A DNA stretch of 64,000 nt from NCBI GenBank assembly GCA_021792365.1, contig JAJYUT010000008.1:124001-188000 (forward strand), given 5' to 3'. Positions 17,925 through 26,050 of the stretch are shown in pieces. Position 1 is the first letter of the stretch, and every line of letters starts with the position of its first letter. Made by a program: the position numbers and the translations under genes. The notes beneath the pieces were generated by a model. It was given only the letters and a program-made list of their open reading frames with translations, was not told where the DNA came from and ran no database searches. The stretch comes from Pseudomonadota bacterium (GTDB taxonomy: Bacteria; Pseudomonadota; Alphaproteobacteria; Dongiales; Dongiaceae).

Positions 17925-18025
17925 ATCTCGGGCATTTGAAACATCTGGGTTGGACGAGGAGCCGAGACGGGGTTAAAGTACATTTTGGGACGATGGCTCG
18001 CCGCCATCGGAAAGGGACGGTGAAG

Positions 18026-18430
18026 ATGAAAGAGCTGCGAGACGGCTTGCGCATGCCCTATCGCGACTTCTGGGCCGCCTATCTGGATGCCCATCGGAAG
18101 CCGGCGACCAGGGGGATGCATTACCTAGCAACTTTTACCGGCATTGGGGGAGCGGCTCTGGCGATCTGGCTGGAGTTCCTGTGGTACATGGCCGGCGGCA
18201 TCGCGCTCGGCGTCGTGATGGCCGTCGGCTCTCATCATCTCATCGAGCACAACCGGCCGTTGATTCGCGTCAATCCGTTCTACGGGGCGATCTCCGACCT
18301 CAGGATGTGCTGGCTTGCCATGACTGGCCGGCTAGCCGCGGAATATACGCGATTGGGCCTCGATACGCCGGCACCGAAGGAAACCCTGGCGCGGGTTGCG
18401 GCGCGCCGTGCGGCGGCACGCCCGGCCTGA
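18026..18430 (+). CDS. DUF962 (Mpo1-like) membrane protein
   Basis: A 134-residue protein of the DUF962/YGL010w family. The conserved core is visible: YRDFWAAYLDAHRKPATRGMHYLATFTGIGG, two membrane segments, and the metal-like signature GSHHLIEHNRPLIRVNPFYGAISDLRM. Yeast Mpo1 of this family is an iron-dependent dioxygenase acting on 2-hydroxy fatty acids; whether bacterial members do so is not settled. The start at 18026 is preferred over 17921 or 17993 because AGGGACGG lies upstream and the family begins here. Confidence 0.85.
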   Translation: MKELRDGLRMPYRDFWAAYLDAHRKPATRGMHYLATFTGIGGAALAIWLEFLWYMAGGIALGVVMAVGSHHLIEHNRPLIRVNPFYGAISDLRMCWLAMTGRLAAEYTRLGLDTPAPKETLARVAARRAAARPA

Positions 18431-18458
18431 GTTCGGCGTCCCGCGCGAGCGACTCCGC

Positions 18459-18869
18459 TCAGGTCCGGGGCGTCACATAGCGGAATGTGCCATCGCCACG
18501 CGCAACGAGGCGGCCATCCTGGGTTTTGATCTCTGCCGTCCCATAGGCGATGGTGCGCCCGCCGCCGATGCGCCGGCCGGTCGTCGTCAGCACATCACCG
18601 ATCTTCGCCTGACCCAGGAACTGCAGCGACAATGACAGCGTGACGGCGGGCTGGATCCTGTCCGGGCCATGAACAAGGGCGACCGCGATGCCGGCCGCCG
18701 TGTCGATCAGGCTGGCAAGCGAGCCGCCATGCGGCACGTTCAGCCGGTTCAGGTGTTTGCGCTCGACGAGGAGCTCCAGTTCGCAAAACCCGATGTCACG
18801 CCTGGTGACGCGATAACCGATCAGGTCGGAATAGGGACTGCGTGGATGTTGCTGGTCAGTGTCGTTCAT
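18459..18869 (-). CDS. PaaI-type hotdog thioesterase
   Basis: A 136-residue hotdog-fold acyl-CoA thioesterase. The signature LNRLNVPHGGSLASLIDTAAGIAVALVHG holds the HGG turn and the helix Asp used in PaaI-type hydrolysis; SLSLQFLGQAKIGDVLTTTGRRIGGGRT completes the fold. The ATG at 18869 is taken as start because residues before it in the longer ORF look noncoding. It faces the upstream DUF962 gene tail to tail and is divergent from the first GST. The acyl substrate is unknown. Confidence 0.85.
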   Translation of the reverse strand: MNDTDQQHPRSPYSDLIGYRVTRRDIGFCELELLVERKHLNRLNVPHGGSLASLIDTAAGIAVALVHGPDRIQPAVTLSLSLQFLGQAKIGDVLTTTGRRIGGGRTIAYGTAEIKTQDGRLVARGDGTFRYVTPRT

Positions 18870-18973
18870 CTGAGGTCCATCTTGATGAAGGCCGGCATGA
18901 TCGGCATGTGGCCTTGCCAGCTCAAGGGAAATCCACAAGACTGCCGGCAACTCGGGGCGCGGACGAAGGCAGG

Positions 18974-19597
18974 ATGATCGATCTCTACACCTGGGGCACG
19001 CCGAACGGCCACAAGATCCATATCATGCTGGAGGAGACCGGCCTGCCTTACCGGATCCACAAGGTGAATATCGGGGCCAGGGAGCAGTTCAGCCCCGATT
19101 ACGTGAAGATCAATCCCAACAGCAAGATTCCCGCCATCATCGACCAGGACGGCCCGGACGGGGAGCCGGTGACGATCTTCGAATCCGGGGCCATCCTGTT
19201 CTACCTCGCCGAGAAGACCGGGCGCTTCCTGCCCAAGGAGGATGAGCCGCGCGCCCGCGCGCTGGAATGGCTGATGTTCCAGATGGGCAATGTCGGACCG
19301 ATGTTCGGGCAGTGCTACCACTTCCGCAGTTCCGCGCCGGAGCGCATCCCCTATGCCATTGACCGCTACACGCGCGAGGTGGGCCGGCTCTACGGCGTGA
19401 TGGACAAGCGCCTCTCCAGGAGCGCCTATCTCGGCGGCGAGGAGTTCTCGATCGCCGACATCGCCACTTGGCCCTGGACCAAGAATCCCGCCGCCTATGA
19501 CCAGAACCCGGAGGACTTCCCGCACGTCAAGGCCTGGATAAAGATGATCGGCGAGCGCCCGACCGTGAAGCGCGCGCTGCGCGTGCTGGATGCCTGA
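18974..19597 (+). CDS. Glutathione S-transferase, YfcG/YghU-like (copy 1)
   Basis: A 207-residue cytosolic GST. The thioredoxin-like N-domain starts [21 protein letters not shown], where the TPNG motif marks the Nu/YfcG group, known for disulfide reductase activity with two bound glutathiones. The cis-Pro and gamma-Glu-binding segments are KIPAIID and [20 protein letters not shown]; the all-helical C-domain follows from about residue 90. The start at 18974 is chosen because an AGG lies upstream and the family begins here; the ORF-track start is 44 codons too early. A paralogue follows 15 bp later. Confidence 0.92.
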   Translation: MIDLYTWGTPNGHKIHIMLEETGLPYRIHKVNIGAREQFSPDYVKINPNSKIPAIIDQDGPDGEPVTIFESGAILFYLAEKTGRFLPKEDEPRARALEWLMFQMGNVGPMFGQCYHFRSSAPERIPYAIDRYTREVGRLYGVMDKRLSRSAYLGGEEFSIADIATWPWTKNPAAYDQNPEDFPHVKAWIKMIGERPTVKRALRVLDA

Positions 19598-19612
19598 GGA
19601 GGGCCGGGCGCG

Positions 19613-20308
19613 ATGATCGATCTCTACACCTGGCCGACGCCCAACGGGCACAAGATCCATATCGCGCTGGAGGAACTGGGGCTTGCCTACGCCGTCCACG
19701 CAGTCGATATCGGCGAGGGCGACCAGTTCAAGCCCGCGTTCCTGAAGATCAGCCCCAACAACCGCGTCCCCGCGATCGTCGACCAGGACGGACCGAAGGG
19801 CAAGCCGGTCTCGCTGTTCGAATCCGGCGCGATCCTCATCTATCTCGCGGAGAAGACCGGCCGGCTGCTCGCGCCCGGCGGCAAGGCGCGGTATCTCACG
19901 GTTCAGTGGCTGATGCTCCAGATGGGCGGCATCGGGCCGATGCTGGGCCAGGCGCATCATTTCCGCTTCTACGCGCCGGAGCAGATCCCCTACGCGATCG
20001 AGCGCTACACCCACGAGGCGAAGCGGCTCTATGGCGTGCTTGACCGGCGGCTGGCCGAGGCAGAATATCTCGCCGGCGAATACGGCATCGCGGACATCGC
20101 GACCTTTCCCTGGCTGCGCTCGTGGGAGAAGCAGGGCGTCGCGTTGCCGGATTATCCCAACGTGCAGCGCTGGTTCGCGGCGATCGAAGCACGACCGGCC
20201 GTTCAGCGTGGGCTCCAGGTGCTGGCCGACCGCGCCAACAAACAGCAGTCCTTTACCGACCGGCAGCGCGAAATCCTGTTCGGCCGGACCCAGTACGAGC
20301 GGCGCTGA
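19613..20308 (+). CDS. Glutathione S-transferase, YfcG/YghU-like (copy 2)
   Basis: A 231-residue tandem paralogue of the preceding GST with the same [21 protein letters not shown] start, RVPAIVD cis-Pro segment and [19 protein letters not shown]. It differs from copy 1 by a longer C-terminal tail ([25 protein letters not shown]). The two genes are 15 bp apart and surely co-transcribed. Divergence is high enough to suggest an old duplication with separate substrates. Confidence 0.92.
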   Translation: MIDLYTWPTPNGHKIHIALEELGLAYAVHAVDIGEGDQFKPAFLKISPNNRVPAIVDQDGPKGKPVSLFESGAILIYLAEKTGRLLAPGGKARYLTVQWLMLQMGGIGPMLGQAHHFRFYAPEQIPYAIERYTHEAKRLYGVLDRRLAEAEYLAGEYGIADIATFPWLRSWEKQGVALPDYPNVQRWFAAIEARPAVQRGLQVLADRANKQQSFTDRQREILFGRTQYERR

Positions 20309-20325
20309 GGCGCCTGCGATCCGTA

Positions 20326-20361
20326 CAAAAAGACGGCCGATCCATTTGCATGCATCGGCCG
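20326..20361 (-). terminator. Rho-independent terminator of the DUF1127 gene
   Basis: On the minus strand an 8-bp GC-rich stem (CGGCCGAT and ATCGGCCG, 12-nt loop) is followed by TCTTTTTGT. It lies about 30 bp after the stop of the minus-strand DUF1127 gene and also separates it from the convergent GST pair. Confidence 0.8.
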
Positions 20362-20391
20362 GGAAGGGGGCTCTTCAGGCAGGCGTAAGTG

Positions 20392-20649
20392 CTATCGCCA
20401 CCGTGCGATCAGCGCATCGACGAGGTCCTCGATGCCGCCACGCTCGATGCCGGCGTCGCGCAGCAGACGGTCGTCCACCCTGTCCAGGGTCCGGATGATC
20501 TCGCGGCGGCGCAATTGCACCCAGATCCACGACATCATGCGGGCGGCCATGCGGATGGGATCGCGCTGTCCGGCCGGCCGGTTCGCTCGCCGATCCTGCT
20601 GCCGCAGACTCCGCGGCATGGCGGAACAAGCGGTGGTGAGGTCGGTCAT
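20392..20649 (-). CDS. DUF1127 domain protein
   Basis: An 85-residue small protein with the YjiS-like DUF1127 core at the C-terminus: WIWVQLRRREIIRTLDRVDDRLLRDAGIERGGIEDLVDAL. The Arg-rich N-terminal half is variable in this family. Such proteins in Alphaproteobacteria have been linked to stress, small-RNA turnover and phosphate or membrane homeostasis; none of this can be assigned here. It is divergent from a GcvA-like LysR gene and is followed by a clear terminator. Confidence 0.82.
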   Translation of the reverse strand: MTDLTTACSAMPRSLRQQDRRANRPAGQRDPIRMAARMMSWIWVQLRRREIIRTLDRVDDRLLRDAGIERGGIEDLVDALIARWR

Positions 20650-20658
20650 GGCAGGTCT

Positions 20659-20758
20659 TCTTCAAATCCGGTTCAGGCTCTCGATCCCCATCTGAGGCCA
20701 GGAATGGCCGCTCTTCAAACGAATTCGGCTTGACGGCACGATGAGCGGAATTTGAAGA
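20659..20758. promoter_or_regulatory. Three TCTTCAAA boxes between DUF1127 and LysR genes
   Basis: The motif TCTTCAAA occurs at 20659 and 20712 on the plus strand and inverted (TTTGAAGA) ending at 20758, all within the roughly 115-bp divergent control region. The second and third form an inverted pair next to the LysR start at 20766. This suits binding by the LysR protein; it is an inference from repetition and position. Confidence 0.4.
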
Positions 20759-20765
20759 TGAGCGC

Positions 20766-21752
20766 ATGACGAGACCGGTCAACCTGGCCGCCCTGCGCGG
20801 CTTCGAGGCGGCCGCGCGGCACCTCAGCTTCACCCGGGCGGCGGCGGAGCTGAACGTGACGCCGGCGGCGGTCAGCCACGCCATCCGCGAGCTGGAACTC
20901 GATCTCAAGGTGCGGCTGTTCGAGCGCTCGAGCCGCGTGGTGCGCCTGACCCCGGCGGGGGAGACGTTGTCGCGCGCGGTGGCGGAGGGACTGGGGACGA
21001 TCGGCCGCGCGGTGCAGCGCCTGCAAGCGGTCCACGGGCGGCCGAAGCTGATGGTGACGACATCGCCCTCGCTGGCGGCAAAATGGCTGGTGCCGCGGCT
21101 CGACGGTTTCCTCGCGCAACATCCGGAAGTGGACGTGCGCATCGACGTGTCGCAGCGCCTGGTGGATTTCTCCGAGGACGGCGTGGATATCGCGATCCGC
21201 TTCGGCACCGGCGATTATCCGGGACTGGTGGTCGAGCGCCTGTTCGAGGAGAGCGTGTTCCCGGTGTGCAGCCCGAACCTGCTCAAGAGCAGGCATCCGC
21301 TGAAGGAGCCGCGCGACCTCACGCACCACACGCTGATCCACATCGATTGGGATGCGCAGTGGGCCACGTGGCCCAACTGGGCGATGTGGCTGCGCGCCGC
21401 CGGCGCGCCGGAGGTGGATGCGACGCGCGGCCTGCACCTCAGCCAGACCTCGCTCGCGCTGCAGGCGGCGCTCGATGGGCACGGCGTGGCGCTGGGCGAT
21501 TCGACGCTGGTGGCGGACGACCTCGCCGCCCGTCGCCTGGTGCGGCCGTTCAGCATGGCGCTGAAGGGCCCCGCGCAATTCGCCTATCACCTGGTGCACG
21601 CGGCGCAGCGCGCGGAGGAGCCGCTGATCAAAGCCTTCCGCAGATGGGTCCTGGAGGAGGTGGCGCGCACCGGCGTGGCGGACAATGCGGGGCTGGACGC
21701 GCTGACGGCGCGGCGGAATGCCCGCCGCCGCAGGCGCGCGGCTTCGGGCTGA
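20766..21752 (+). CDS. LysR family regulator, GcvA-like
   Basis: A 328-residue LysR-type protein of the GcvA/AmpR subgroup. The N-terminal helix-turn-helix reads NLAALRGFEAAARHLSFTRAAAELNVTPAAVSHAIRELE, and the effector domain begins with KLMVTTSPSLAAKWLVPRLDGF, a hallmark of the GcvA group. The C-terminus ends in an Arg-rich tail (RRNARRRRRAASG). It is divergent from the DUF1127 gene, which is the most likely target, and is followed by the tRNA-Ser gene. Confidence 0.92.
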   Translation: MTRPVNLAALRGFEAAARHLSFTRAAAELNVTPAAVSHAIRELELDLKVRLFERSSRVVRLTPAGETLSRAVAEGLGTIGRAVQRLQAVHGRPKLMVTTSPSLAAKWLVPRLDGFLAQHPEVDVRIDVSQRLVDFSEDGVDIAIRFGTGDYPGLVVERLFEESVFPVCSPNLLKSRHPLKEPRDLTHHTLIHIDWDAQWATWPNWAMWLRAAGAPEVDATRGLHLSQTSLALQAALDGHGVALGDSTLVADDLAARRLVRPFSMALKGPAQFAYHLVHAAQRAEEPLIKAFRRWVLEEVARTGVADNAGLDALTARRNARRRRRAASG

Positions 21753-21937
21753 GCGCCCCAAGCGCTTGGCTCCGGGCGCTCGGGTCCAAGCACCCGCGCC
21801 AAGCACCCGGCCCAAAGCGCGAAGCGCCGCGCGACCGCGCCGGCCGCTTACCCGTGGTTTCGCCGGGGATTTGACTTTCAGCGCCCCCGCCCTTAATGGA
21901 GGGGCGCGCATACGCCGTGGCGCAGGCTGCTCACGGC

Positions 21938-22031
21938 GGAGAGGTGGCCGAGCGGCTGAAGGCGGCGGTTTGCTAAACCGTTATACGGGCTTAAACCCGT
22001 ATCGGGGGTTCGAATCCCCCTCTCTCCGCCA
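21938..22031 (+). tRNA. tRNA-Ser (anticodon GCU)
   Basis: The 94-nt sequence folds as a class II tRNA. The acceptor arm is GGAGAGG paired with TCTCTCC (last pair G-T), with discriminator G and an encoded CCA. The D arm carries GGCCGAGCGG, the anticodon loop is TTGCTAA (GCT), a long variable arm (ACGGGCTTAAACCCGT) marks serine, and the T arm is GGGGGTTCGAATCCCCC. It reads AGC and AGU codons. It borders the large catabolic block that begins 186 bp later. Confidence 0.97.
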
Positions 22032-22216
22032 GATACTACATTTCCCCTACAAATCAAAGCCTTGAGAGCGCCGGAGAGAGGCCCCGTGAGGGTCAATGTG
22101 TCACGTGAAAGTGGCCCATTTCAAGGTCCAATCCGCTGATTCGCGACCCTTCCACGGCTGTCATCTTCAGCCGACGGTCGCGGCGTTGGCTTCAAGGGCC
22201 CTAGGCGCTCCGCCGA

Positions 22217-23098
22217 TCATCGCGCCAAGAGTTTGAGGAGACGAGGGATCTCGCCGATGTCTTGCGCAACATGGACGCCAGCTGCGGCCAGCGCGCGGCA
22301 CTTGGACTGGTAGTCGCCGCGTCCACGTTCAGCGATGGCGCCCGCATGGCCCATGGTCTGACCGAACGGCACCGAACGTCCGGAGACGAAAGCGACCACC
22401 GGCTTGGTGATGACGGCATCTCGGATGAAGGTGGCCGCATTCTCTTCGTCGCAGCCGCCAATCTCGCCTAGCAGGACGATCGCCCTTGTTTCCGGGTCGC
22501 CGTGGAACAATGCCAAGTGCTCTCGAAAATCAGTACCCTTAACCACGTCTCCGCCGATCGCAACGACGGTGCTGATGCCGATGCCTGCGCTCTTCATCTC
22601 CGCCAGCACGGCGTAGGCGAGCGAGCCGCTCTTGGTGATGACGCCGACGTTTCCGGGCCAGCAGATGTCTTCGACAAAGAAACCTGCTTTGGTGCGGCCG
22701 GGCGACATCACGCCGCTCGAATTCGGGCCGATCAGCGTGACACCGGCACGCTTGGCCACATGACGGATCATGACGGCATCGTGCAAGGGCACATGCTCGG
22801 TGAGGCAGACGATGATCGGAATGCCTGCCGCGATTGCATCGGATACCTCGGATTTCACGGCATAGGGCGGGCTGAAGACCATGGACAAGTCGGCTCTCAC
22901 CCATGTCATCGCGTCCCGCACAGACTGGAAAACGGGGATGTTCGCTGCGCGCCAGTGCTCCGTGTTGCCCGCCTCCGCGGCAACAATGCCTGTCAGCTTC
23001 GTGCCATGGCGCAGCATCTCGTCGCATTGGAAGCGTGCCAATGGGTTCTCAATGCCGTGCACGAGAATCCGAGTTTCCGCCAAGGCCAGGATCGCCAT
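22217..23098 (-). CDS. Succinyl-CoA synthetase alpha-like subunit (acid-CoA ligase)
   Basis: A 293-residue homologue of SucD, the subunit that binds CoA and carries the phospho-histidine. The active His lies in QTMGHAGAIAERGRGDYQ. CoA-domain and ligase-domain strings are IGPNSSGVMSPGRTKAGFF and GNVGVITKSGSLAYAVLAEM. The N-terminal Rossmann part (ILVHGIENPLARFQCDEMLRHGTK) departs from true SucD, as in malate-CoA ligase or citryl-CoA synthetase relatives. It follows the beta-like subunit by 2 bp. With the citrate-synthase-like lyase across the divergent promoter it may activate a hydroxy-polycarboxylate for cleavage; the acid itself is unknown. Confidence 0.85.
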   Translation of the reverse strand: MAILALAETRILVHGIENPLARFQCDEMLRHGTKLTGIVAAEAGNTEHWRAANIPVFQSVRDAMTWVRADLSMVFSPPYAVKSEVSDAIAAGIPIIVCLTEHVPLHDAVMIRHVAKRAGVTLIGPNSSGVMSPGRTKAGFFVEDICWPGNVGVITKSGSLAYAVLAEMKSAGIGISTVVAIGGDVVKGTDFREHLALFHGDPETRAIVLLGEIGGCDEENAATFIRDAVITKPVVAFVSGRSVPFGQTMGHAGAIAERGRGDYQSKCRALAAAGVHVAQDIGEIPRLLKLLAR

Positions 23099-23100
23099 GC

Positions 23101-24249
23101 TCAGCTTCTCGCGGCTGCGACCGCTGCCTCAATGGCGGCCGCGATCGATGGGCTGTTGGTCCAGCCGGCCGCGCTGAGAAGCTGCTGCGCTCTGGCAGCT
23201 CCGTTTCCGCGCAAGTGCAGGATCACCGGTTTCGCGCGTTGGCCGGTATTCGGACCAAGTGCGAGCAGCAGCGATGCAACGATCTCATCCAGACGATAGC
23301 CGCATGTGATGATGTTGATAAGTATGGACCTGATCGATGGATTGCGATCGAAAGCCTCGAGCGCTGCCGCAAGTCCCTGCTGGGCCTGGCCGCTCCCGAT
23401 GGCCTCGTCGATATCGACCAGCGCTGCCACCTTCGATCCCGTGCCGGCGATCCAGTCCATCAGGGCAACGTTGAGCCCTCCACCCAGGCCTATCAGGCCA
23501 ATAGCGCCGCCTTCTGTATTTTCTCGGAACTTCAGGCCGGCGAAAGTATTGGGCGCGCGAGGGGTGATATGTGGGTGGGGCTGCATCGCGGCGATGTCCG
23601 GCTGGCGATCAAGCGCGGCATCGTCGATCGCGACCCGGGCATCGAGCGCCAACAGCCGGCCCTCTGGGAGTTCGGCCAGCGGGTTGATCTCGATCATCGT
23701 TGCATCGTAGGCGCAGGACATGGCGAACAGTGCTCGGCCGATCCGCTCATATGCGGCCCAGTAGTCAGGCGCATAGTCTAACCGGGCGAAGCAATCCTGA
23801 AGCTGGCCGACAGCCGGTCCCTCGATCGGATCGACCGCGATTGAGACGATGTTGGCCGGATCGGCAGCTGTAATGTCCTCGACATCGACGCCCCCGCTGC
23901 GCCCGAACAACAATCGGATCTCTCCGTCCTCGATGACGATCCCGGCATACCTTTCGCGCGTGAATACCATCCGCTCTTCCACGAGCACCGACTCCACGGA
24001 ATGCCCGTTGATGCGGTTCCTGAGCAGCGCGGCAAGAGCCCTGCGCGCTTCTTCTGCATTTTCAGCGAAGGCGATGCCGCCGCCCTTTCCCCGCCCGCCA
24101 GTCGCGATCTGAGCCTTCAGAACCAGACGCGGCGGCAGGGAGAGGAGGGCTTGTGACAGAGAACTGTCGTCTCGCACGACCGCGCCAATAGGCGTCGGCA
24201 CGCCGTGTTTCCGGAAGAGTGTCTTTCCGTAGTGTTCAAGGAGAAGCAT
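23101..24249 (-). CDS. Succinyl-CoA synthetase beta-like subunit (acid-CoA ligase)
   Basis: A 382-residue SucC homologue with an ATP-grasp domain (LVLKAQIATGGRGKGGGIAF) and the ligase domain marked by GLIGLGGGLNVALMDWIAGTG. The family normally begins like MLLLEHYGKTLFRKHGVPTP, so the ATG at 24249 is preferred; a GTG at 24282 adds 11 residues and would place it right behind the upstream gene, and cannot be excluded. It pairs with the alpha-like subunit to form an ADP- or GDP-forming acid:CoA ligase. It belongs to the minus-strand operon driven from the operator at 25948-25980. Confidence 0.85.
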   Translation of the reverse strand: MLLLEHYGKTLFRKHGVPTPIGAVVRDDSSLSQALLSLPPRLVLKAQIATGGRGKGGGIAFAENAEEARRALAALLRNRINGHSVESVLVEERMVFTRERYAGIVIEDGEIRLLFGRSGGVDVEDITAADPANIVSIAVDPIEGPAVGQLQDCFARLDYAPDYWAAYERIGRALFAMSCAYDATMIEINPLAELPEGRLLALDARVAIDDAALDRQPDIAAMQPHPHITPRAPNTFAGLKFRENTEGGAIGLIGLGGGLNVALMDWIAGTGSKVAALVDIDEAIGSGQAQQGLAAALEAFDRNPSIRSILINIITCGYRLDEIVASLLLALGPNTGQRAKPVILHLRGNGAARAQQLLSAAGWTNSPSIAAAIEAAVAAARS

Positions 24250-24288
24250 GTTGCAGCCGTTCGGCGAGAGGTCTAGGCGCACACCATC

Positions 24289-25407
24289 TCATTCCGGTTC
24301 GGCGGTCAATGCTCCGACGTGTTCGATGGTCTCCACATACTCCGTCAGAAGATCCGCAAAGATCTGCCGCACTGTCGTCTCGCTTTTCATGTCGCCGACG
24401 ATCTGCCCGATCGCATAGGTCCAGTAGTCGAGCCGTCGCGCTCGTTCCGCTCTCCGCAGCGGCTCGCCGGCAAGGATGGACTGCAGCGGGAAAGTCAGCG
24501 GCTTCGGTGCGCCAGCTCCGTCCCAGGCATTCGTGTAGGCGCTCTTCAGGATACGGCAAGGCTTGCCGGTGAGAGCGCGGCTGACCACGGCGTCCTCGGA
24601 GTTTGCGCGGAACAACTGCTCCTTCATGTCCGCGTTGAGCTCGCTTTCCCGCGCGCCCAACCAGATCGATCCGCACCAGATGCCGGCGGCGCCGAGCGTC
24701 ATGGCGGCCGCAAATTGGCGGCCGCGACCGATGCCCCCTGCCGCCAGCACCGGCATTGGCGCCACCGCATCGACGATCTGCGGCCAGAGCACCAGTGAAG
24801 AAATCGGCCCGACATGGCCACCAGCCTCGTTGCCTTGCGCGATCAGGACATCCGTTCCGGCATCGCGCTGCTTGAGGGCATGCCTCACAGATCCAACGAG
24901 GGCGCCCACCTTGATGCCCCGGGCGTGAACAGCATCGATCACATGTTTTGGCGGAACGCCTAGGGCGCCGACCACGAACTTCACCGGATGTCGCAAGGAG
25001 ATCTCCAGCGCTTTCTCGCTCTCGCTGGGCGTCATGTTCATCTTGTGCGCGTGCTCTTTGACGAAAGCGGCAGCGTCGCCGGCGGGCAATGGCGGGATGT
25101 CTGCTTGGTCGACCAAGCGGGAAACGAACTGCCGATACTCGCGTGGGAGAACCTCATCCGGATCTGGTTCGCTGGGCAATTCCGCGAAGGTGCCCGGAAA
25201 GACCACGTCCACGCCATAGGGCTTGCCCTCGACATGGTCGTCGATCCATTTCAGCGACACTTCGAGCTCATCCGGCGTCAGGAAGGCTGCGCCAAGGATA
25301 CCCATGCCGCCGGCGCGCGATGCCTCCACAACGACGTCCCGGCAATGCGAGAAGGCGAAGATCGGCAGATCAATACCGAACATCTCAGTAACGGCGGTGC
25401 GCATCAT
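24289..25407 (-). CDS. Nitronate monooxygenase-like flavoprotein
   Basis: A 372-residue TIM-barrel FMN protein of the 2-nitropropane dioxygenase family. Features are the N-terminal FGIDLPIFAFSHCRDVVVEASRAGGMGILG, the catalytic-His segment IAQGNEAGGHVGPISS, and the FMN phosphate site PVLAAGGIGRGRQFAAAMTLGAAGIW. Members oxidise nitronates or act as NAD(P)H:quinone or enoyl reductases, so the reaction here is uncertain. An inserted helical stretch at about residues 75-130 (Pro/Asp/Glu-rich) is longer than in the short NMOs. It lies between the thioesterase remnant and the SucCD-like pair. Confidence 0.85.
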   Translation of the reverse strand: MMRTAVTEMFGIDLPIFAFSHCRDVVVEASRAGGMGILGAAFLTPDELEVSLKWIDDHVEGKPYGVDVVFPGTFAELPSEPDPDEVLPREYRQFVSRLVDQADIPPLPAGDAAAFVKEHAHKMNMTPSESEKALEISLRHPVKFVVGALGVPPKHVIDAVHARGIKVGALVGSVRHALKQRDAGTDVLIAQGNEAGGHVGPISSLVLWPQIVDAVAPMPVLAAGGIGRGRQFAAAMTLGAAGIWCGSIWLGARESELNADMKEQLFRANSEDAVVSRALTGKPCRILKSAYTNAWDGAGAPKPLTFPLQSILAGEPLRRAERARRLDYWTYAIGQIVGDMKSETTVRQIFADLLTEYVETIEHVGALTAEPE

Positions 25408-25463
25408 CTCGGTTCAGCTCCGTGGCAGAAGTTTGTTCTGGGGCCCCTTATCGCTCCCGCTGC

Positions 25464-25902
25464 TCAGGTTGCGGCCCGTGGCGACAGCAACGCCACCGCC
25501 GCGTCACGCAGCGGCTGGGGCAATGGGCAGCTTTCCCGCGCCGACAGATCAAAGTAGACCGACGTCATCTCACATGCGGCAGCAAGCTCGCCGGTTTCCA
25601 GCGCAAACATGCGATGGATGCTCACCACGGAACTGCGGCCGACTTTGGCGATACGGCTCAGTATTCGATATAGCGCCTCCCGCAACCAGCTCACCCCGGT
25701 ATTCGATTACATGGCGCACATCGGGCCAGCCATACCCGATGCCACGCGAGTCCGGCCTTCGGTAGCCGATCTCATGGACCAGGTGCCACATGGCCTGATC
25801 GAAGGCGGCGACGTAGTGCTGCACGTTCATGTGTCCCATGGCATCGCATTGAGCGGGATCGACAACACCTCGGCACGTCTCGAACTGGTTGCCCGCCGTC
25901 AT
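25464..25902 (-). pseudogene. 4-hydroxybenzoyl-CoA-type thioesterase, frameshifted
   Basis: Two overlapping ORFs together make one hotdog thioesterase. The first frame gives CRGVVDPAQCDAMGHMNVQHYVAAFDQAMWHL, the classic 4HBT catalytic-Asp region, up to RGELVAG. The second frame continues EALYRILSRIAKVGRSSVVSIHRMFALETGELAA to the end. The join needs two missing bases (or one extra) within the GCGGGAGGCGCTA at about 25671-25683; GDALYRILS would then be restored. It is the first gene of the minus-strand unit from the operator at 25948-25980. Either it is inactive or this is an assembly indel. Confidence 0.82.
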
Positions 25903-25947
25903 CCGCGCCTCGCCGAAGCAGGACCTCCTGTAGGTCTCGGCATCACA

Positions 25948-25980
25948 TACCGATAAGTCATTTTTGTATACTCATCAGTC
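25948..25980. promoter_or_regulatory. Regulon operator, site 1 (thioesterase / citryl-CoA lyase-like)
   Basis: Read on the minus strand: GACTGATGAGTA, 9-bp A-rich spacer, GACTTATCGGTA. It is one of seven copies of the same 12-9-12 architecture in the 22-56 kb block. It lies between the divergent thioesterase-led and citryl-CoA-lyase-led operons, so it can control both. Confidence 0.8.
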
Positions 25981-26050
25981 TCCTTATGCTAGAAGGGCTC
26001 AGGTTTCAAGGCTATTTCACGCAACCGCTCAGATTTGTCGAGGAACGGGC

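Noticed and set aside
21893-22096. Minus-strand 67-residue ORF containing GERGIRTPDTGLSPYNGLANRRLQPLGHLS
   Set aside because: This is the well-known spurious translation of the antisense of a serine tRNA gene, which is annotated here.
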